Positions 24,133 through 32,195 of a DNA stretch of 55,055 bases are shown here, one piece after another. Origin of the DNA: an uncultured Actinomycetes bacterium (GTDB taxonomy: Bacteria > Actinomycetota > Acidimicrobiia > Acidimicrobiales > Microtrichaceae); NCBI GenBank assembly GCA_903852755.1, contig CAINRS010000004.1:1-55055 (forward strand), in the 5' to 3' direction. Made by a program: the position numbers and the translations under genes. The notes under the pieces were generated by a model. It did not search any database, was not told where the DNA came from, and saw only the letters and a list, made by a program, of their open reading frames with translations. Within the stretch, counting starts at the first letter, position 1; each line of letters begins with the position of its first letter.

Positions 24133-25379
24133 GCACCGAACAGCCGCTCGGTCCGACCACCTGGACCGACCGCCGGATCCTCGTCCCGGCGCTGGTGGGC
24201 TGGGTGTGGGCACGCATCTGCGTCGGGGTCGGGTTCGTCGTGGCCAACCGGCTCACCCCCGACCCCGCCCTGTCCGCTCGCGAGGACTTCCCCCTGCCCA
24301 GCGGTCTGCTGTCGTGGGACGGGTTCTTCTACGAGCGGATCGCCGTGGCCGGCTACGGCGGCACCCCGGCCGACGGCGTCCGGTTCTTCCCCGGCTACCC
24401 GTTCCTCGCCCGGCTGCTCAGTCCGGTGTTCGGTGGGCACGCCGACGTGGCGCTGGTCGTACTGGCCAACGTCGCGGCGCTCGTCGGCGCGGTCGTCCTG
24501 GCGCGCCTCGCACTCGAGGTGCTCGGGAGACGCGATCCCGGGGTCGGGGGCGCAGCACGTTCCGAGGACCGCACGACCGGAGCGTCGACCGACACCCCTA
24601 CGACCCACACCCCCACGACCGACACCCCCACGACCGGGGCCGACATCGACACCGACGCGGCCGGGGCCGAGCAGGTGGCCGGGCGCGCGGCCTGGATCGT
24701 CGCCGTCGTGCCCGCTGCGATCGTGTTCGTCTGGGCCTACTCGGAGGGACTGGCGCTGGTCCTGACCGCAGCGACGCTGCTCGCCCTGCACCGCCGGGCG
24801 TTCGCCTGGGCGGGTGCGTTCGCCGCCGCAGCGTGCCTGATCCGGCCGACCGGACTGCTGCTGCTCGCACCGATCGTGATCGAGGTCGTCCGGCGTCGAC
24901 CCCGGCCGCTCCCCGCCGTCGCCGCCGTCACGGGCCCGCTCCTCGGACTGTTCGCCGCGCTCGCCGTGATCGAACGGACCACGGGGTCGTGGACCTCGGC
25001 CTTCGACGCCCAGCAGCCGATCCGCGGGGAGTTCCGCTTCCCGCTGATCCGGGCGGCCGAGGCGCTCTGGGGTCTGCGCTTCAACACCGACACCGAGCTC
25101 GTGCCGTACGTGGTGCTGTGGTTCGTCCTGCTGGGCGTGTCCGTCTGGAGGCGTCAGCCGATCAGCTGGATCGTGTTCAGCGCGCTGACGCTGCTCGTGG
25201 CGTGCTCGTCGCAGACCATCGACTCGATCGGCCGCTACGGGCTGCTCGCGGTGCCGCTGGTCGTGGCGCTCGCCCAGTGGGCGGACCGCAACTGGCGCAC
25301 GGCGCTGGTGGGTGCGGCCGGGTCGGTCGGACTCGTGCTCACCACGGTCCAGGCGCTCCAGGGCCGCATCGTCCCCTGA
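24126..25379 (+). CDS. PIG-V-like membrane mannosyltransferase
   Basis: A 417-residue membrane protein resembling PIG-V/Mannosyl_trans2 enzymes. The characteristic loop is LSWDGFFYERIAVAGYGG followed by GVRFFPGYPFLARLLSPVF (a WD-x-x-F-Y plus F-F-P-x-Y-P arrangement). Later come AYSEGLALVLTAATLLALHRR and ACLIRPTGLLLLAP. Between helices 2 and 3 there is a low-complexity insert of about 45 residues with a Thr-Pro-Thr-Thr repeat. The start GTG 24126 overlaps the preceding stop by 7 nt. It is the last gene of the GT operon, which then runs into the repeat/hairpin region. Confidence 0.85.
   Translation: MLSTEQPLGPTTWTDRRILVPALVGWVWARICVGVGFVVANRLTPDPALSAREDFPLPSGLLSWDGFFYERIAVAGYGGTPADGVRFFPGYPFLARLLSPVFGGHADVALVVLANVAALVGAVVLARLALEVLGRRDPGVGGAARSEDRTTGASTDTPTTHTPTTDTPTTGADIDTDAAGAEQVAGRAAWIVAVVPAAIVFVWAYSEGLALVLTAATLLALHRRAFAWAGAFAAAACLIRPTGLLLLAPIVIEVVRRRPRPLPAVAAVTGPLLGLFAALAVIERTTGSWTSAFDAQQPIRGEFRFPLIRAAEALWGLRFNTDTELVPYVVLWFVLLGVSVWRRQPISWIVFSALTLLVACSSQTIDSIGRYGLLAVPLVVALAQWADRNWRTALVGAAGSVGLVLTTVQALQGRIVP
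24591..24635 (+). repeat. Three 15-bp tandem repeats inside the PIG-V-like gene
   Basis: Units at 24591, 24606 and 24621 encode DTPTT, HTPTT and DTPTT in an inter-helix loop. In-frame repeat number could vary without breaking the gene. Confidence 0.75.
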
Positions 25380-25393
25380 ACCCCCCCTCATCT

Positions 25394-25436
25394 CGCCCAC
25401 CCCCCACCTCGCCCACCGCCCACCGCCCACCGCCCA
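25394..25436 (+). repeat. CGCCCAC heptamer repeats downstream of the glycosyltransferase operon
   Basis: Four CGCCCAC-type units run at 25410-25436, with looser copies from 25394. They begin 15 bp after the stop at 25379 and precede the large inverted repeat. Confidence 0.7.
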
Positions 25437-25444
25437 GGACCCCC

Positions 25445-25573
25445 ACCGAAATCACCGAAATCACCGAAATCACCGAACTTGTACGCCCTGTTGCGCTCAG
25501 CGCAACGGGCGGTTCAAGTTCGCGGGGTTCGGGGGGGTTCGCGGGGTTCGCGGGGTTCGCCGGGTTCGGGGCG
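25445..25573. repeat. Large imperfect hairpin flanked by complementary 9-nt repeats
   Basis: Core stem: CGAACTTG (25474-25481) pairs with CAAGTTCG (25515-25522). Inside it, CGCCC-T-GTTGCGC (25484-25496) pairs with GCGCAACGGGCG (25500-25511) around a TCA loop. The left flank is ACCGAAATC repeated three times plus ACCGAACTT (25445-25480). The right flank is six TTCGNGGGG-like units (25519-25573). The flanks pair partly, because CCGAA meets TTCGG/TTCG with G-T wobbles. It lies between convergent operons and ends 7 bp from the ABC1 stop. It could be a two-way terminator or a palindromic repeat element. Confidence 0.85.
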
Positions 25574-25579
25574 ACGGGC

Positions 25580-27076
25580 TCAGGGGGTTCGGCCGGCCGT
25601 GGTCGGGGCGTCGAGGGCGGCGCGGAAGAACTCCTCGTCCTCGAACAGCCCGACGTCACGCAGGAAGATCCGGCCGTAGCGCTCGAAGTAGACGAGCTGC
25701 TTGGACAGCAGGAAGATGCTGCGTTCGAAGTCCGAGTCGTACACGCCGTGCGCCGCGGCAGCGGCGCGGATCCGGCGCTGGTCCCGGAAGCGTCGGTACA
25801 CCGCCCGCGCCGACAACTGCTCGGCCTCGGCACCGCGGATCTCGGCGACCTTCGCCTGCGGCGCCGTCAGCAGGTCGGCCAGGCTGACCTGACCGAACGG
25901 CTGGGTGAGCACGGGCTCGATCGCCATCCGCATGAACGCCTCGACCTGGGCGTGGTCCATCCCGAGGTCCTGTTCGAGCACCGGCCCGTACATCCGCTGG
26001 GCGTGCCGGGCGATGTCGGGCCAGGCACCGTCGTCGCCGAGCGCCGCCTCGATGAGCAGCCGGAAGAACTGGTGGGTCTCCGGGTCGAGCCGACCCACGA
26101 TCCCCCAGTCGATGACCCCGACCCGACCGTCGGGCAGGAGCAGGAGGTTCCCGGCGTGCACGTCGCCGTGGAACGTCCCCCATCGGATCGCCGTCAGGAG
26201 GAACCCCTTGATGACCTCCTGGACGACCGGCGCCGGGTCGTAGCCGTAGCGCGAGACGGTGGTCAGGTCGTCCACGGGCACACCGTCGAAGAACTCCATG
26301 GTCAGCACCCGGCGACCCGACAGTTCGGTGAACACCTCAGGGATCGTGATCCGCTGCAGATTCACCTGCTGGAGCAGCCAGCGGTAGTGGGTCATGGCCC
26401 TGGCCTCGTTGCGCAGGTCGAGCTCCTCACCGATCTGCACACGGAACCCCTGGAACATCGCGAGCAGCTGGCCCGCGACGTACTCGCCGGTCTGCTTGGC
26501 GATCAGCTCCAGCAGGGGCTGGAACAGGTCGAGGTCGACCGCCACCTGCTCCTCGATGCGCGGCCGGAGCACCTTGACCGCCACCCGGCGGCCGTCCCTC
26601 GTGGTCGCCTTGTGCACCACCGAGATCGACGCCCGGCCGATGGGTGTCTCGGAGAAGCTCCAGAACGCCTCGTCGAGCGGCATCCCCAGGTCGCGCTCGA
26701 CGATCCGTCGGACCTCGTCGAACGGGACCGGGGCACCGGTGTCGAGGCACGACCGGAACTCGTCGGCGACGGCGTCGCCGAACATCCCCGGTGACGAGCC
26801 GATGAGCTGGCCGAACTTCATGAAGGTGGCGCCGAGCTCCTCGAAGGTCCGCCGGAGCGGCCGCGCCCACGCATCCGGGGCGATCCGTCGGTGCACGGCA
26901 CTCCGGGCGACCAACGGGGCGAAGTGCCGGGAGCTCACCAACCCGATCCGGCGCGCCCTGCGGACCAGCTCCGAACGTGGGGACCGGGGGAGCTCCAGGG
27001 GGAACACCCGCGGGACGGTCTGCAACCGGGCCTCGAGCTCCTCGTCGGTCACGTCGATCTCGCTCACCGCCCCCAT
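25580..27076 (-). CDS. ABC1/UbiB/AarF family atypical kinase
   Basis: A 498-residue ABC1-family protein. Its N-terminal helical region contains FEELGATFMKFGQLIGSSPGMFG, the family KxGQ-type signature in place of a normal glycine-rich loop. Kinase core motifs follow: ISVVHKATTRDGRRVAVKVLRP (Lys of the VAIK-like motif), GEELDLRNEARAM, LTMEFFDGVPVDDL, GTFHGDVHAGNLLLLPDG (catalytic loop) and VGVIDWGIVG (metal-binding Asp). UbiB proteins support quinone or other lipid metabolism. ATG 27076 is chosen; GTG 27067 is an alternative. There is no C-terminal membrane pair typical of UbiB, so AarF-like is the safer name. Confidence 0.9.
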   Translation of the reverse strand: MGAVSEIDVTDEELEARLQTVPRVFPLELPRSPRSELVRRARRIGLVSSRHFAPLVARSAVHRRIAPDAWARPLRRTFEELGATFMKFGQLIGSSPGMFGDAVADEFRSCLDTGAPVPFDEVRRIVERDLGMPLDEAFWSFSETPIGRASISVVHKATTRDGRRVAVKVLRPRIEEQVAVDLDLFQPLLELIAKQTGEYVAGQLLAMFQGFRVQIGEELDLRNEARAMTHYRWLLQQVNLQRITIPEVFTELSGRRVLTMEFFDGVPVDDLTTVSRYGYDPAPVVQEVIKGFLLTAIRWGTFHGDVHAGNLLLLPDGRVGVIDWGIVGRLDPETHQFFRLLIEAALGDDGAWPDIARHAQRMYGPVLEQDLGMDHAQVEAFMRMAIEPVLTQPFGQVSLADLLTAPQAKVAEIRGAEAEQLSARAVYRRFRDQRRIRAAAAAHGVYDSDFERSIFLLSKQLVYFERYGRIFLRDVGLFEDEEFFRAALDAPTTAGRTP

Positions 27077-27108
27077 CTTCGCCCAGCACCCGGGGCCAGG
27101 GCCACCGC

Positions 27109-28797
27109 TCAGCAGCTGCGCAGCCAGCGGCGACCCAGGTCGAGCCGCCGTTCGAGCTGCTCCACCGTCGCCTGGGACACCTGTCGGACCGAGGCGAGGC
27201 GGTTCAGCTCGGCGTTCACCGCCGGGTGGGACCATCCGGTGGCGTGCACCAGCTCCCTGGCCAGGTCGGCGTTGCGCTCCCGCAGCACCAACCGGCGACG
27301 ACGGGGATCGGCGGACCCGGCGTCCGCGGGCTCGTCCCAGGAGCCGACCACCCCACCCCCGGGAAGCGGCGGGGGCTCGAGCACGACGTCCACCCCGGCA
27401 GGATCCGACAGCTCGAGCGCGTCACCGGCCGGGCCGAACACACCGAGGATCGATCCGTCGGCACCGTCGGCCGCTTCCCCGGCGACCACTGCGCCCACCA
27501 CGGCGAACAGGCTCATCTGGCCGTCGTCCTCGGTCGGGGCCTCACCCTCGGCTCGGGGTGCCGCCCGGCGCTGGGCGAGGCTGTGACGACGTGACTCGGC
27601 GACGCTCGCGGCGTAGCGGCGGAGCCGGGGGTCGTCGGGCAGGAACACGTAGGCCCGCTGGTCCCGGCGGCCGGCGGTGTGCCGCACCACCCGGCCGACC
27701 GCCTGACGGAAGAACAGTTCGGTGGTCGTGGTGGTCGCGAACACGGCGATCCGGAGCCGGGGGATGTCGACCCCCTCGGAGACCATCCGCACCGCGACGA
27801 TCCACTCGTCGCCGGAGGTGGCGTAGCGGCGGATCCGCTCCGATGCGTCCGCCTCGTCCGACGTGGCGACGACGGCGGTGACCCCGCGACGTCGGAGCAC
27901 CTCGGCCACGCCCTGCGCGTGGGCCTGGTCGGTCGCCACCACGAGGCCACCGGCAGCAGGGTCGTCACGACGCAGCTGCGACAATCGCTCGTCGGCCTGC
28001 CGGAGTACCGCCGGGAGCCACTCACCCTCCAGGCTGAGCGCGGTGCGCAGCCGCTGGTTGGCCCGCTCCCGGTCCAGGTCGTCGTCGAACGTGGCCGTGA
28101 CGACCTGGCCGTCGGGTGCCACCCACTCCATGAACCCGTTGATCCGCGGGAAGAACACCGGCCGGACCACACCACCGTCGGCGAGGGCCTCGCCGTAGCC
28201 GTACTCATAGTCGGGGCGGGCCTCGTCGAGGTGGTACTCGACGAACGGGATGGCGCTCGAGTCCGACCGGAACGGGGTGCCCGACAGCGACAGTCGTCGC
28301 GCCGCGCCGTCGAACGCCGTGAGCACCGACGCGCCCCAGGTGCGGTCGTCGCCCGCGTGGTGCACCTCGTCGAGCACGACGAACCCGTCCCCGGCCACCC
28401 GGGCGAGCTCGGCGGCCGAGGTCGCCACCTGCTGGTAGGTGGTGACGATCCCGTGGACGTCACCGGGCAGGTCGGGCTGCCGGGCGGACCAGTCGGCGTC
28501 GAGGTGCAGGCGGAACCGGGCCGCCGCGGCCGCCCACTGGTACTTGAGGTGCTGGGTCGGGGCGACCACCACCACCCGCCGCCCGGGGTGGTCGGTCAGG
28601 TGGCGCACGGCGGCCGTGAGCGCGAACGTCGTCTTGCCCGCCCCCGGGGTCGCGACCGCCAGGAAGTCCGGACTCGGGTGGTGGGTGAAGCGGTCGAGCG
28701 CCTCGGACTGCCAGGCACGGAGCCGGATCCGGGTGGGTCGTTCGACCACCACGCCCGGCGCAGCACGACCCGGACCGCCGGCGCCTCGGTGGTCCAT
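27109..28797 (-). CDS. DEAD/DEAH-box superfamily 2 helicase
   Basis: A 562-residue SF2 helicase. The Q-region is RLRAWQSEALDRF, Walker A is ATPGAGKTT, motif Ia VVVAPTQHLKYQW, motif II is DEVHH, motif III is LSGTPFRSDSSAIPF, motif V region MVSEGVDIPRLRIAVFATTT and motif VI is QAVGRVVRH. A C-terminal ~170-residue extension is acidic then Arg-rich and is not recognised. ATG 28797 is used; a TTG directly before it is also possible. No nuclease, methylase or defence-type neighbour is present, so a housekeeping DNA or RNA role is more likely than defence. It lies 32 bp upstream of the ABC1 gene and is divergent from the P450 operon. Confidence 0.9.
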   Translation of the reverse strand: MDHRGAGGPGRAAPGVVVERPTRIRLRAWQSEALDRFTHHPSPDFLAVATPGAGKTTFALTAAVRHLTDHPGRRVVVVAPTQHLKYQWAAAAARFRLHLDADWSARQPDLPGDVHGIVTTYQQVATSAAELARVAGDGFVVLDEVHHAGDDRTWGASVLTAFDGAARRLSLSGTPFRSDSSAIPFVEYHLDEARPDYEYGYGEALADGGVVRPVFFPRINGFMEWVAPDGQVVTATFDDDLDRERANQRLRTALSLEGEWLPAVLRQADERLSQLRRDDPAAGGLVVATDQAHAQGVAEVLRRRGVTAVVATSDEADASERIRRYATSGDEWIVAVRMVSEGVDIPRLRIAVFATTTTTELFFRQAVGRVVRHTAGRRDQRAYVFLPDDPRLRRYAASVAESRRHSLAQRRAAPRAEGEAPTEDDGQMSLFAVVGAVVAGEAADGADGSILGVFGPAGDALELSDPAGVDVVLEPPPLPGGGVVGSWDEPADAGSADPRRRRLVLRERNADLARELVHATGWSHPAVNAELNRLASVRQVSQATVEQLERRLDLGRRWLRSC

Positions 28798-28832
28798 CAA
28801 CGTGGTCCGGGAACGGTGGGCATGGCGGCCGG

Positions 28833-28838
28833 TACCTT
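28833..28838 (+). promoter_or_regulatory. -10 hexamer TACCTT for the P450 operon
   Basis: TACCTT ends 6 nt before GTG 28845, so the transcript probably begins at the start codon. An AGGAG also lies 1 nt before GTG, too close to act as a normal ribosome site. Confidence 0.5.
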
Positions 28839-28844
28839 AGGAGC

Positions 28845-30107
28845 GTGGAGACACCGGCACGCGCCATCACCGAGATGCTCGACATCGAGTGGTGGACCCA
28901 CGGGTCCGGGGCCCGGGCCGAGGCATGGCGGCTGCTCCGCGACGAGGCCCCCGTCAGCTTCAGCCCCGAGGCCGAGATCGAGGGGTTCCCGCCGGGGCCG
29001 GGCTTCTGGTCGATCACCCGGCACGCCGATGTGGTCCACGTCTCCCGTCACCCGGAGCTGTTCTGTTCGGGCCAGGGCACCAACATCCCCGACCTCCCGG
29101 TCGAGATCGCCGAGTTCTTCGGGTCGATGATCAACATGGACGACCCGAAGCACACCCGGTTGCGCCGGATCGTGAACCGGGCGTTCACCCCCCGGATGGT
29201 CAGCCGGATCGACGAGGACGTGCGGCGCAAGGCCCGGTCGATCGTCGCCCGGGTGGCGCCGGCCGGCTCGTGCGACGTCGTCACCGAGCTCGCTGCGCCG
29301 CTGCCGCTCGAGATCATCTGCGAGATGATGGGGATCCCCCGGGAGCAGTGGCGCCGCATCTTCGAGCTGACCAACGTGATCCTGGGCGACGTGAACTCGA
29401 CCCCGGACATCGGCGCGCTCATGGCCGCCGCCGTCGAGATGGCCGAGATCGCCCGGGCCGTCGGTGAGGACCGCCTCGCCGACCCGCAGGACGACCTCGT
29501 CTCGGCGATGATGCACGCCGAGGTCGACGGCGAGTCCCTCCAGCCCATGGAGATGGCGAGCTTCTTCATCCTCCTCGCCGCCGCCGGCAACGAAACCACC
29601 CGCAACGCCATCACCCACGGTCTGCGGCTCCTCACCGAGCACCCCGACCAGCGGGACCGCTGGGTCGCCGACGTCGAGGGCGTCGCACCCACCGCCGTCG
29701 AGGAGATCGTCCGGTACGCCTCCCCGGTGATCCACTTCCGCCGGACGGCCACGGCCGACACCCGGATCGGAGAGGTCGACATCGCACAGGGCGACAAGGT
29801 CGTGATGTGGTACGAGTCGGCCAACCGCGACGAGCGGGCGTTCGACCAGCCGGAGCGCTTCGACGTGACCCGGGCGCCGAACGAGCACCTGGGGTTCGGC
29901 GCGGGCGGTCCACACTTCTGCCTGGGCGCCAACCTGGCCCGCCGGGAGATCCGGGTGATGTTCGAGGAACTGTTCCGCTGGATCCCCGACATCCACACCA
30001 CCGGGGAACCGACGTGGCTCCGGTCGCCGTTCATCCACGGCATCACCGCCCAGCAGGCCGAGTTCACCCCGACCGAGGTGCCCGCAGCGGCGCTCGAGAC
30101 GACCTGA
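28845..30107 (+). CDS. Cytochrome P450 (CYP124/125/142-like)
   Basis: A 420-residue soluble bacterial P450. The I-helix oxygen-binding motif is AAAGNETTRNAITHG, the K-helix ExxR is EEIVRYASPVIHFRRTA, and the heme loop is GFGAGGPHFCLGANLARRE with the Cys ligand. The MINMDDPKHTRLRRIVNRAFTPR block and the C-terminal LRSPFIHGI are typical of actinobacterial CYP124/125/142, which hydroxylate the terminal methyl of branched lipids or the cholesterol side chain. Given the ipd and ltp3 genes 10 kb away, a steroid-side-chain substrate is plausible but not shown. An NTF2-fold gene follows 13 bp downstream. Confidence 0.92.
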   Translation: METPARAITEMLDIEWWTHGSGARAEAWRLLRDEAPVSFSPEAEIEGFPPGPGFWSITRHADVVHVSRHPELFCSGQGTNIPDLPVEIAEFFGSMINMDDPKHTRLRRIVNRAFTPRMVSRIDEDVRRKARSIVARVAPAGSCDVVTELAAPLPLEIICEMMGIPREQWRRIFELTNVILGDVNSTPDIGALMAAAVEMAEIARAVGEDRLADPQDDLVSAMMHAEVDGESLQPMEMASFFILLAAAGNETTRNAITHGLRLLTEHPDQRDRWVADVEGVAPTAVEEIVRYASPVIHFRRTATADTRIGEVDIAQGDKVVMWYESANRDERAFDQPERFDVTRAPNEHLGFGAGGPHFCLGANLARREIRVMFEELFRWIPDIHTTGEPTWLRSPFIHGITAQQAEFTPTEVPAAALETT

Positions 30108-30120
30108 GGAGAGGACCGAC

Positions 30121-30543
30121 GTGCCCCAGCTCCCCGACCACTTCCCCCCGCACCCGGCGCGCGACGCGTCGCTGCGGTCGATGCAGGCCGTCGAGGCCGG
30201 CGACCGTGACGGCTGGTTGGCGTTGTTCGCCGAGGACGCCGTGGTCGAGGACCCCATCGGCCCGTCGCCGTTCGACCCCGACGGGGCCGGCCACCACGGC
30301 CACGACGCCATCGCCGCCTTCTACGACTCGGTGATCGCCCCGAACGAGTCGCTCACCTTCAGCGTGGAACGCTCCCACGCCGCCGGGTCCGAGGTCGCCA
30401 ACGTGGGGACGATCACCACGACCCTCCCGGACGGTGGCGGCACCGTCCACACCGACCTGGTCGCCACGTACCGGGTGGGTGGTGACGGCCGGATCGTGGC
30501 GCTGCGCGCCTACTGGTCGGTGGACGAGCTGCGGTTCGGCTGA
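30121..30543 (+). CDS. NTF2/SnoaL-fold protein (ketosteroid-isomerase-like)
   Basis: A 140-residue single-domain protein with the cone-like NTF2 fold pattern: helix RDASLRSMQAVEAGDRDGWLALFAEDAVVEDPIGPS, then HGHDAIAAFYDSVI, a beta sheet, and a final GRIVALRAYWSVDELRFG. The DAVVEDPIG stretch is typical of SnoaL/SgcJ-type enzymes and delta-5-ketosteroid isomerases; the active-site residues cannot be fixed from sequence alone. The GTG 30121 start has a strong GGAGAGGA 5 nt upstream and sits 13 bp after the P450 stop, so the two are co-expressed. Confidence 0.82.
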   Translation: MPQLPDHFPPHPARDASLRSMQAVEAGDRDGWLALFAEDAVVEDPIGPSPFDPDGAGHHGHDAIAAFYDSVIAPNESLTFSVERSHAAGSEVANVGTITTTLPDGGGTVHTDLVATYRVGGDGRIVALRAYWSVDELRFG

Positions 30544-30577
30544 GGCTGCGGGCTGGGCGGCACCGTCGTCGGGTCGG

Positions 30578-30583
30578 TACGGT
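30578..30583 (+). promoter_or_regulatory. -10 hexamer TACGGT for the gene at 30590
   Basis: TACGGT ends 6 nt before ATG 30590; leaderless geometry. Confidence 0.5.
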
Positions 30584-30589
30584 CGCCCC

Positions 30590-31426
30590 ATGGAACCCTG
30601 TGGTGACGATCCCGAGGTCCGCGTCGGCTCGATGCTCTACACGCTGGTCGACCCGTCGGTCGGTCACGAGGTGGCGTACAACCGCTGGTACGAGCGCGAC
30701 CACTTCTACTCGGGGTGCATGATCGGACCGTGGTTGTTCGCCGGACGGCGCTGGGTGGCGACCCGACCGCTGAAGGACCTGCGCTTCCCCACCGACGCCC
30801 CGGCAGATGCTGCGGTGGCCGCGCCGGTCGACGCCGGTTCGTACCTCGCCACGTACTTCATCCACGCAGGCCACGAGGCAGAGCACTGGGCGTGGGCCAA
30901 TCCCCAGGTCTTCGAGCTCTACGAGCACGGCCGCGGGTTCGCCGAACGCCACCACGCCCACACCGCCCTGTACTTCACCTCGGGCTCCAGCCACCGGGAC
31001 CCCGACGGCGTCCCTGCGCACGTGGCGCTCGACCACCCGTACGCCGGGCTGGTCAGCATCCACGTCGACCGCGAGGCCGACACGTCGCACCGTGACCTGG
31101 TCGAGTGGTTCGACTCCGCCGCTGCGCCCGTCCTGTTCGCCGAGGACGACGGGGCCACCTCGCCGGTCGACCAGGTGCAGCACTGGCGTCCGATCATCCC
31201 AGAGGGCGACGCCGGCAAGGCCCCCATGGACCTGGGCACCGGCCCCGGCACGCGGGCACGCAGCATGCTGCTGGCGTTCACCACCGAGCCCCCGGATGCG
31301 TGCTGGGAGCGGATCGTCGACCTGGCGGCCCGGATCGACGAGTCCGGCCTGGCCACGGTCCGGTTGGCTGCGCCGTTCATCCCCACCATCCCCGGGACGG
31401 ACACGTACACCGACCAACTCTGGTGA
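30590..31426 (+). CDS. Uncharacterised protein, possible dimeric alpha/beta-barrel (EthD-like)
   Basis: A 278-residue soluble protein. The N-terminal block SMLYTLVDPSVGHEVAYNRWYERDHF followed by CMIGPWLFAGRRWVATR resembles the N-R-W-Y-x-x-x-H pattern of EthD-like dimeric alpha/beta barrels. The segment SMLLAFTTEPPDACWERIVDLAARI near residue 220 could be a second barrel unit. I do not recognise a named family. It has its own leaderless promoter and follows the P450/NTF2 pair by 46 bp. It ends in a 15-bp direct repeat that contains its stop codon. Confidence 0.75.
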   Translation: MEPCGDDPEVRVGSMLYTLVDPSVGHEVAYNRWYERDHFYSGCMIGPWLFAGRRWVATRPLKDLRFPTDAPADAAVAAPVDAGSYLATYFIHAGHEAEHWAWANPQVFELYEHGRGFAERHHAHTALYFTSGSSHRDPDGVPAHVALDHPYAGLVSIHVDREADTSHRDLVEWFDSAAAPVLFAEDDGATSPVDQVQHWRPIIPEGDAGKAPMDLGTGPGTRARSMLLAFTTEPPDACWERIVDLAARIDESGLATVRLAAPFIPTIPGTDTYTDQLW

Positions 31427-31460
31427 GGCCGGCTCCGGTGAGGCCGGCTCCGGTGAGGCC
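31422..31460 (+). repeat. 15-bp direct repeats at the stop codon of the gene at 30590
   Basis: GGTGAGGCCGGCTCC occurs at 31422 and 31437, with a 9-nt partial copy at 31452. Each unit carries a TGA. Confidence 0.85.
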
Positions 31461-31484
31461 GTCCGGTCACGGACCGCCGGACGG
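31459..31484. terminator. Hairpin between convergent genes
   Basis: CCGTCCGG-N10-CCGGACGG forms a perfect 8-bp stem between the stop at 31426 and the stop at 31491. No T-tract is present. Confidence 0.45.
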
Positions 31485-31490
31485 GGCGGA

Positions 31491-32153
31491 TCAGTCCGGA
31501 CGCGGCGGTGCGTGCTCGGTGAGGAACCCGAGCGTCCGGTCCCACGCGACCGCTCGGGCGACCTCGTCGGCCGGACCGAGTGGCGTGTCCTCGGCGAACC
31601 AGTGGCCGGTGCCCTCGTAGCGGTGGAACTCGACGTGCTTGTCGAGCAGCATCAGGTGCGCCTGCATCTCGACGAGCTGGTCCTCGGTGACGAACGGGTC
31701 GTCCTCTGCGAAGTGGCCGAGGACCGGAGCGGTGAGCGCCTCGAAGTCGATGTCCTGTGATCCGTAGTACGCCACCACGGCGTCGACGGAGTCGGGCTGG
31801 CGGGTGCCCAACCACAACGCCCACGACGCGCCCATCGAGAACCCGACCACGGCGATCGGAGCGGTCGGATCCGCGCTGTGGGCCCGCAGGGCCACGACGC
31901 TCGACAGGATGAGCGCGGCGGTGGCGTTCGGGTCGGTGTCGGCGAGGGCGTCCCGGGCGTCGTCCGCTCCGAGCGGACGGACACCGGCGAGCAGGTCGGG
32001 GGCGAGCGCCGTGTAGCCGGCGTCCGCCAGCCGTTCGACGACGGCCTTGGCGGTCAGGTCCGGCCCCCACCACGAGTGCAGCACGAGGACACCGTGACCC
32101 GGCCCCTCGTCGGGGACCACCAGGTACGCGCTGCCCGCTCGGTCCGACACCAC
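31491..32153 (-). CDS. Dienelactone hydrolase family protein with Ser nucleophile
   Basis: A 220-residue alpha/beta hydrolase. It shows LVLHSWWGPDLTAKAVVERLADAGYTALAPDLL (N-terminal strand-helix), the nucleophile elbow VVGFSMGASWALWL, the acid AEDDPFVTEDQL, and the catalytic His in EGTGHWFAED. Classical dienelactone hydrolases use Cys in a GFCxGG elbow; here Ser (GFSMGA) takes its place, as in many DLH-family esterases. No aromatic catabolism genes adjoin it. GTG 32153 is used, directly followed by a second GTG. It is divergent from the ParA-like gene, with 42 bp between. Confidence 0.88.
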   Translation of the reverse strand: MVSDRAGSAYLVVPDEGPGHGVLVLHSWWGPDLTAKAVVERLADAGYTALAPDLLAGVRPLGADDARDALADTDPNATAALILSSVVALRAHSADPTAPIAVVGFSMGASWALWLGTRQPDSVDAVVAYYGSQDIDFEALTAPVLGHFAEDDPFVTEDQLVEMQAHLMLLDKHVEFHRYEGTGHWFAEDTPLGPADEVARAVAWDRTLGFLTEHAPPRPD

Positions 32154-32195
32154 CTCAGGGTGTCACGCGGACCCCGACGTGGGAGGATCACCCCC

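Noticed and set aside
25445-25573. CRISPR-like array
   Set aside because: Units are 9 nt with no spacers, and the left and right repeats are complementary rather than direct copies. No cas gene is present.
27109-28797. Phage-defence helicase
   Set aside because: Motifs are those of a general SF2 helicase, and the neighbours are an ABC1 kinase and a P450 rather than nucleases or methylases.
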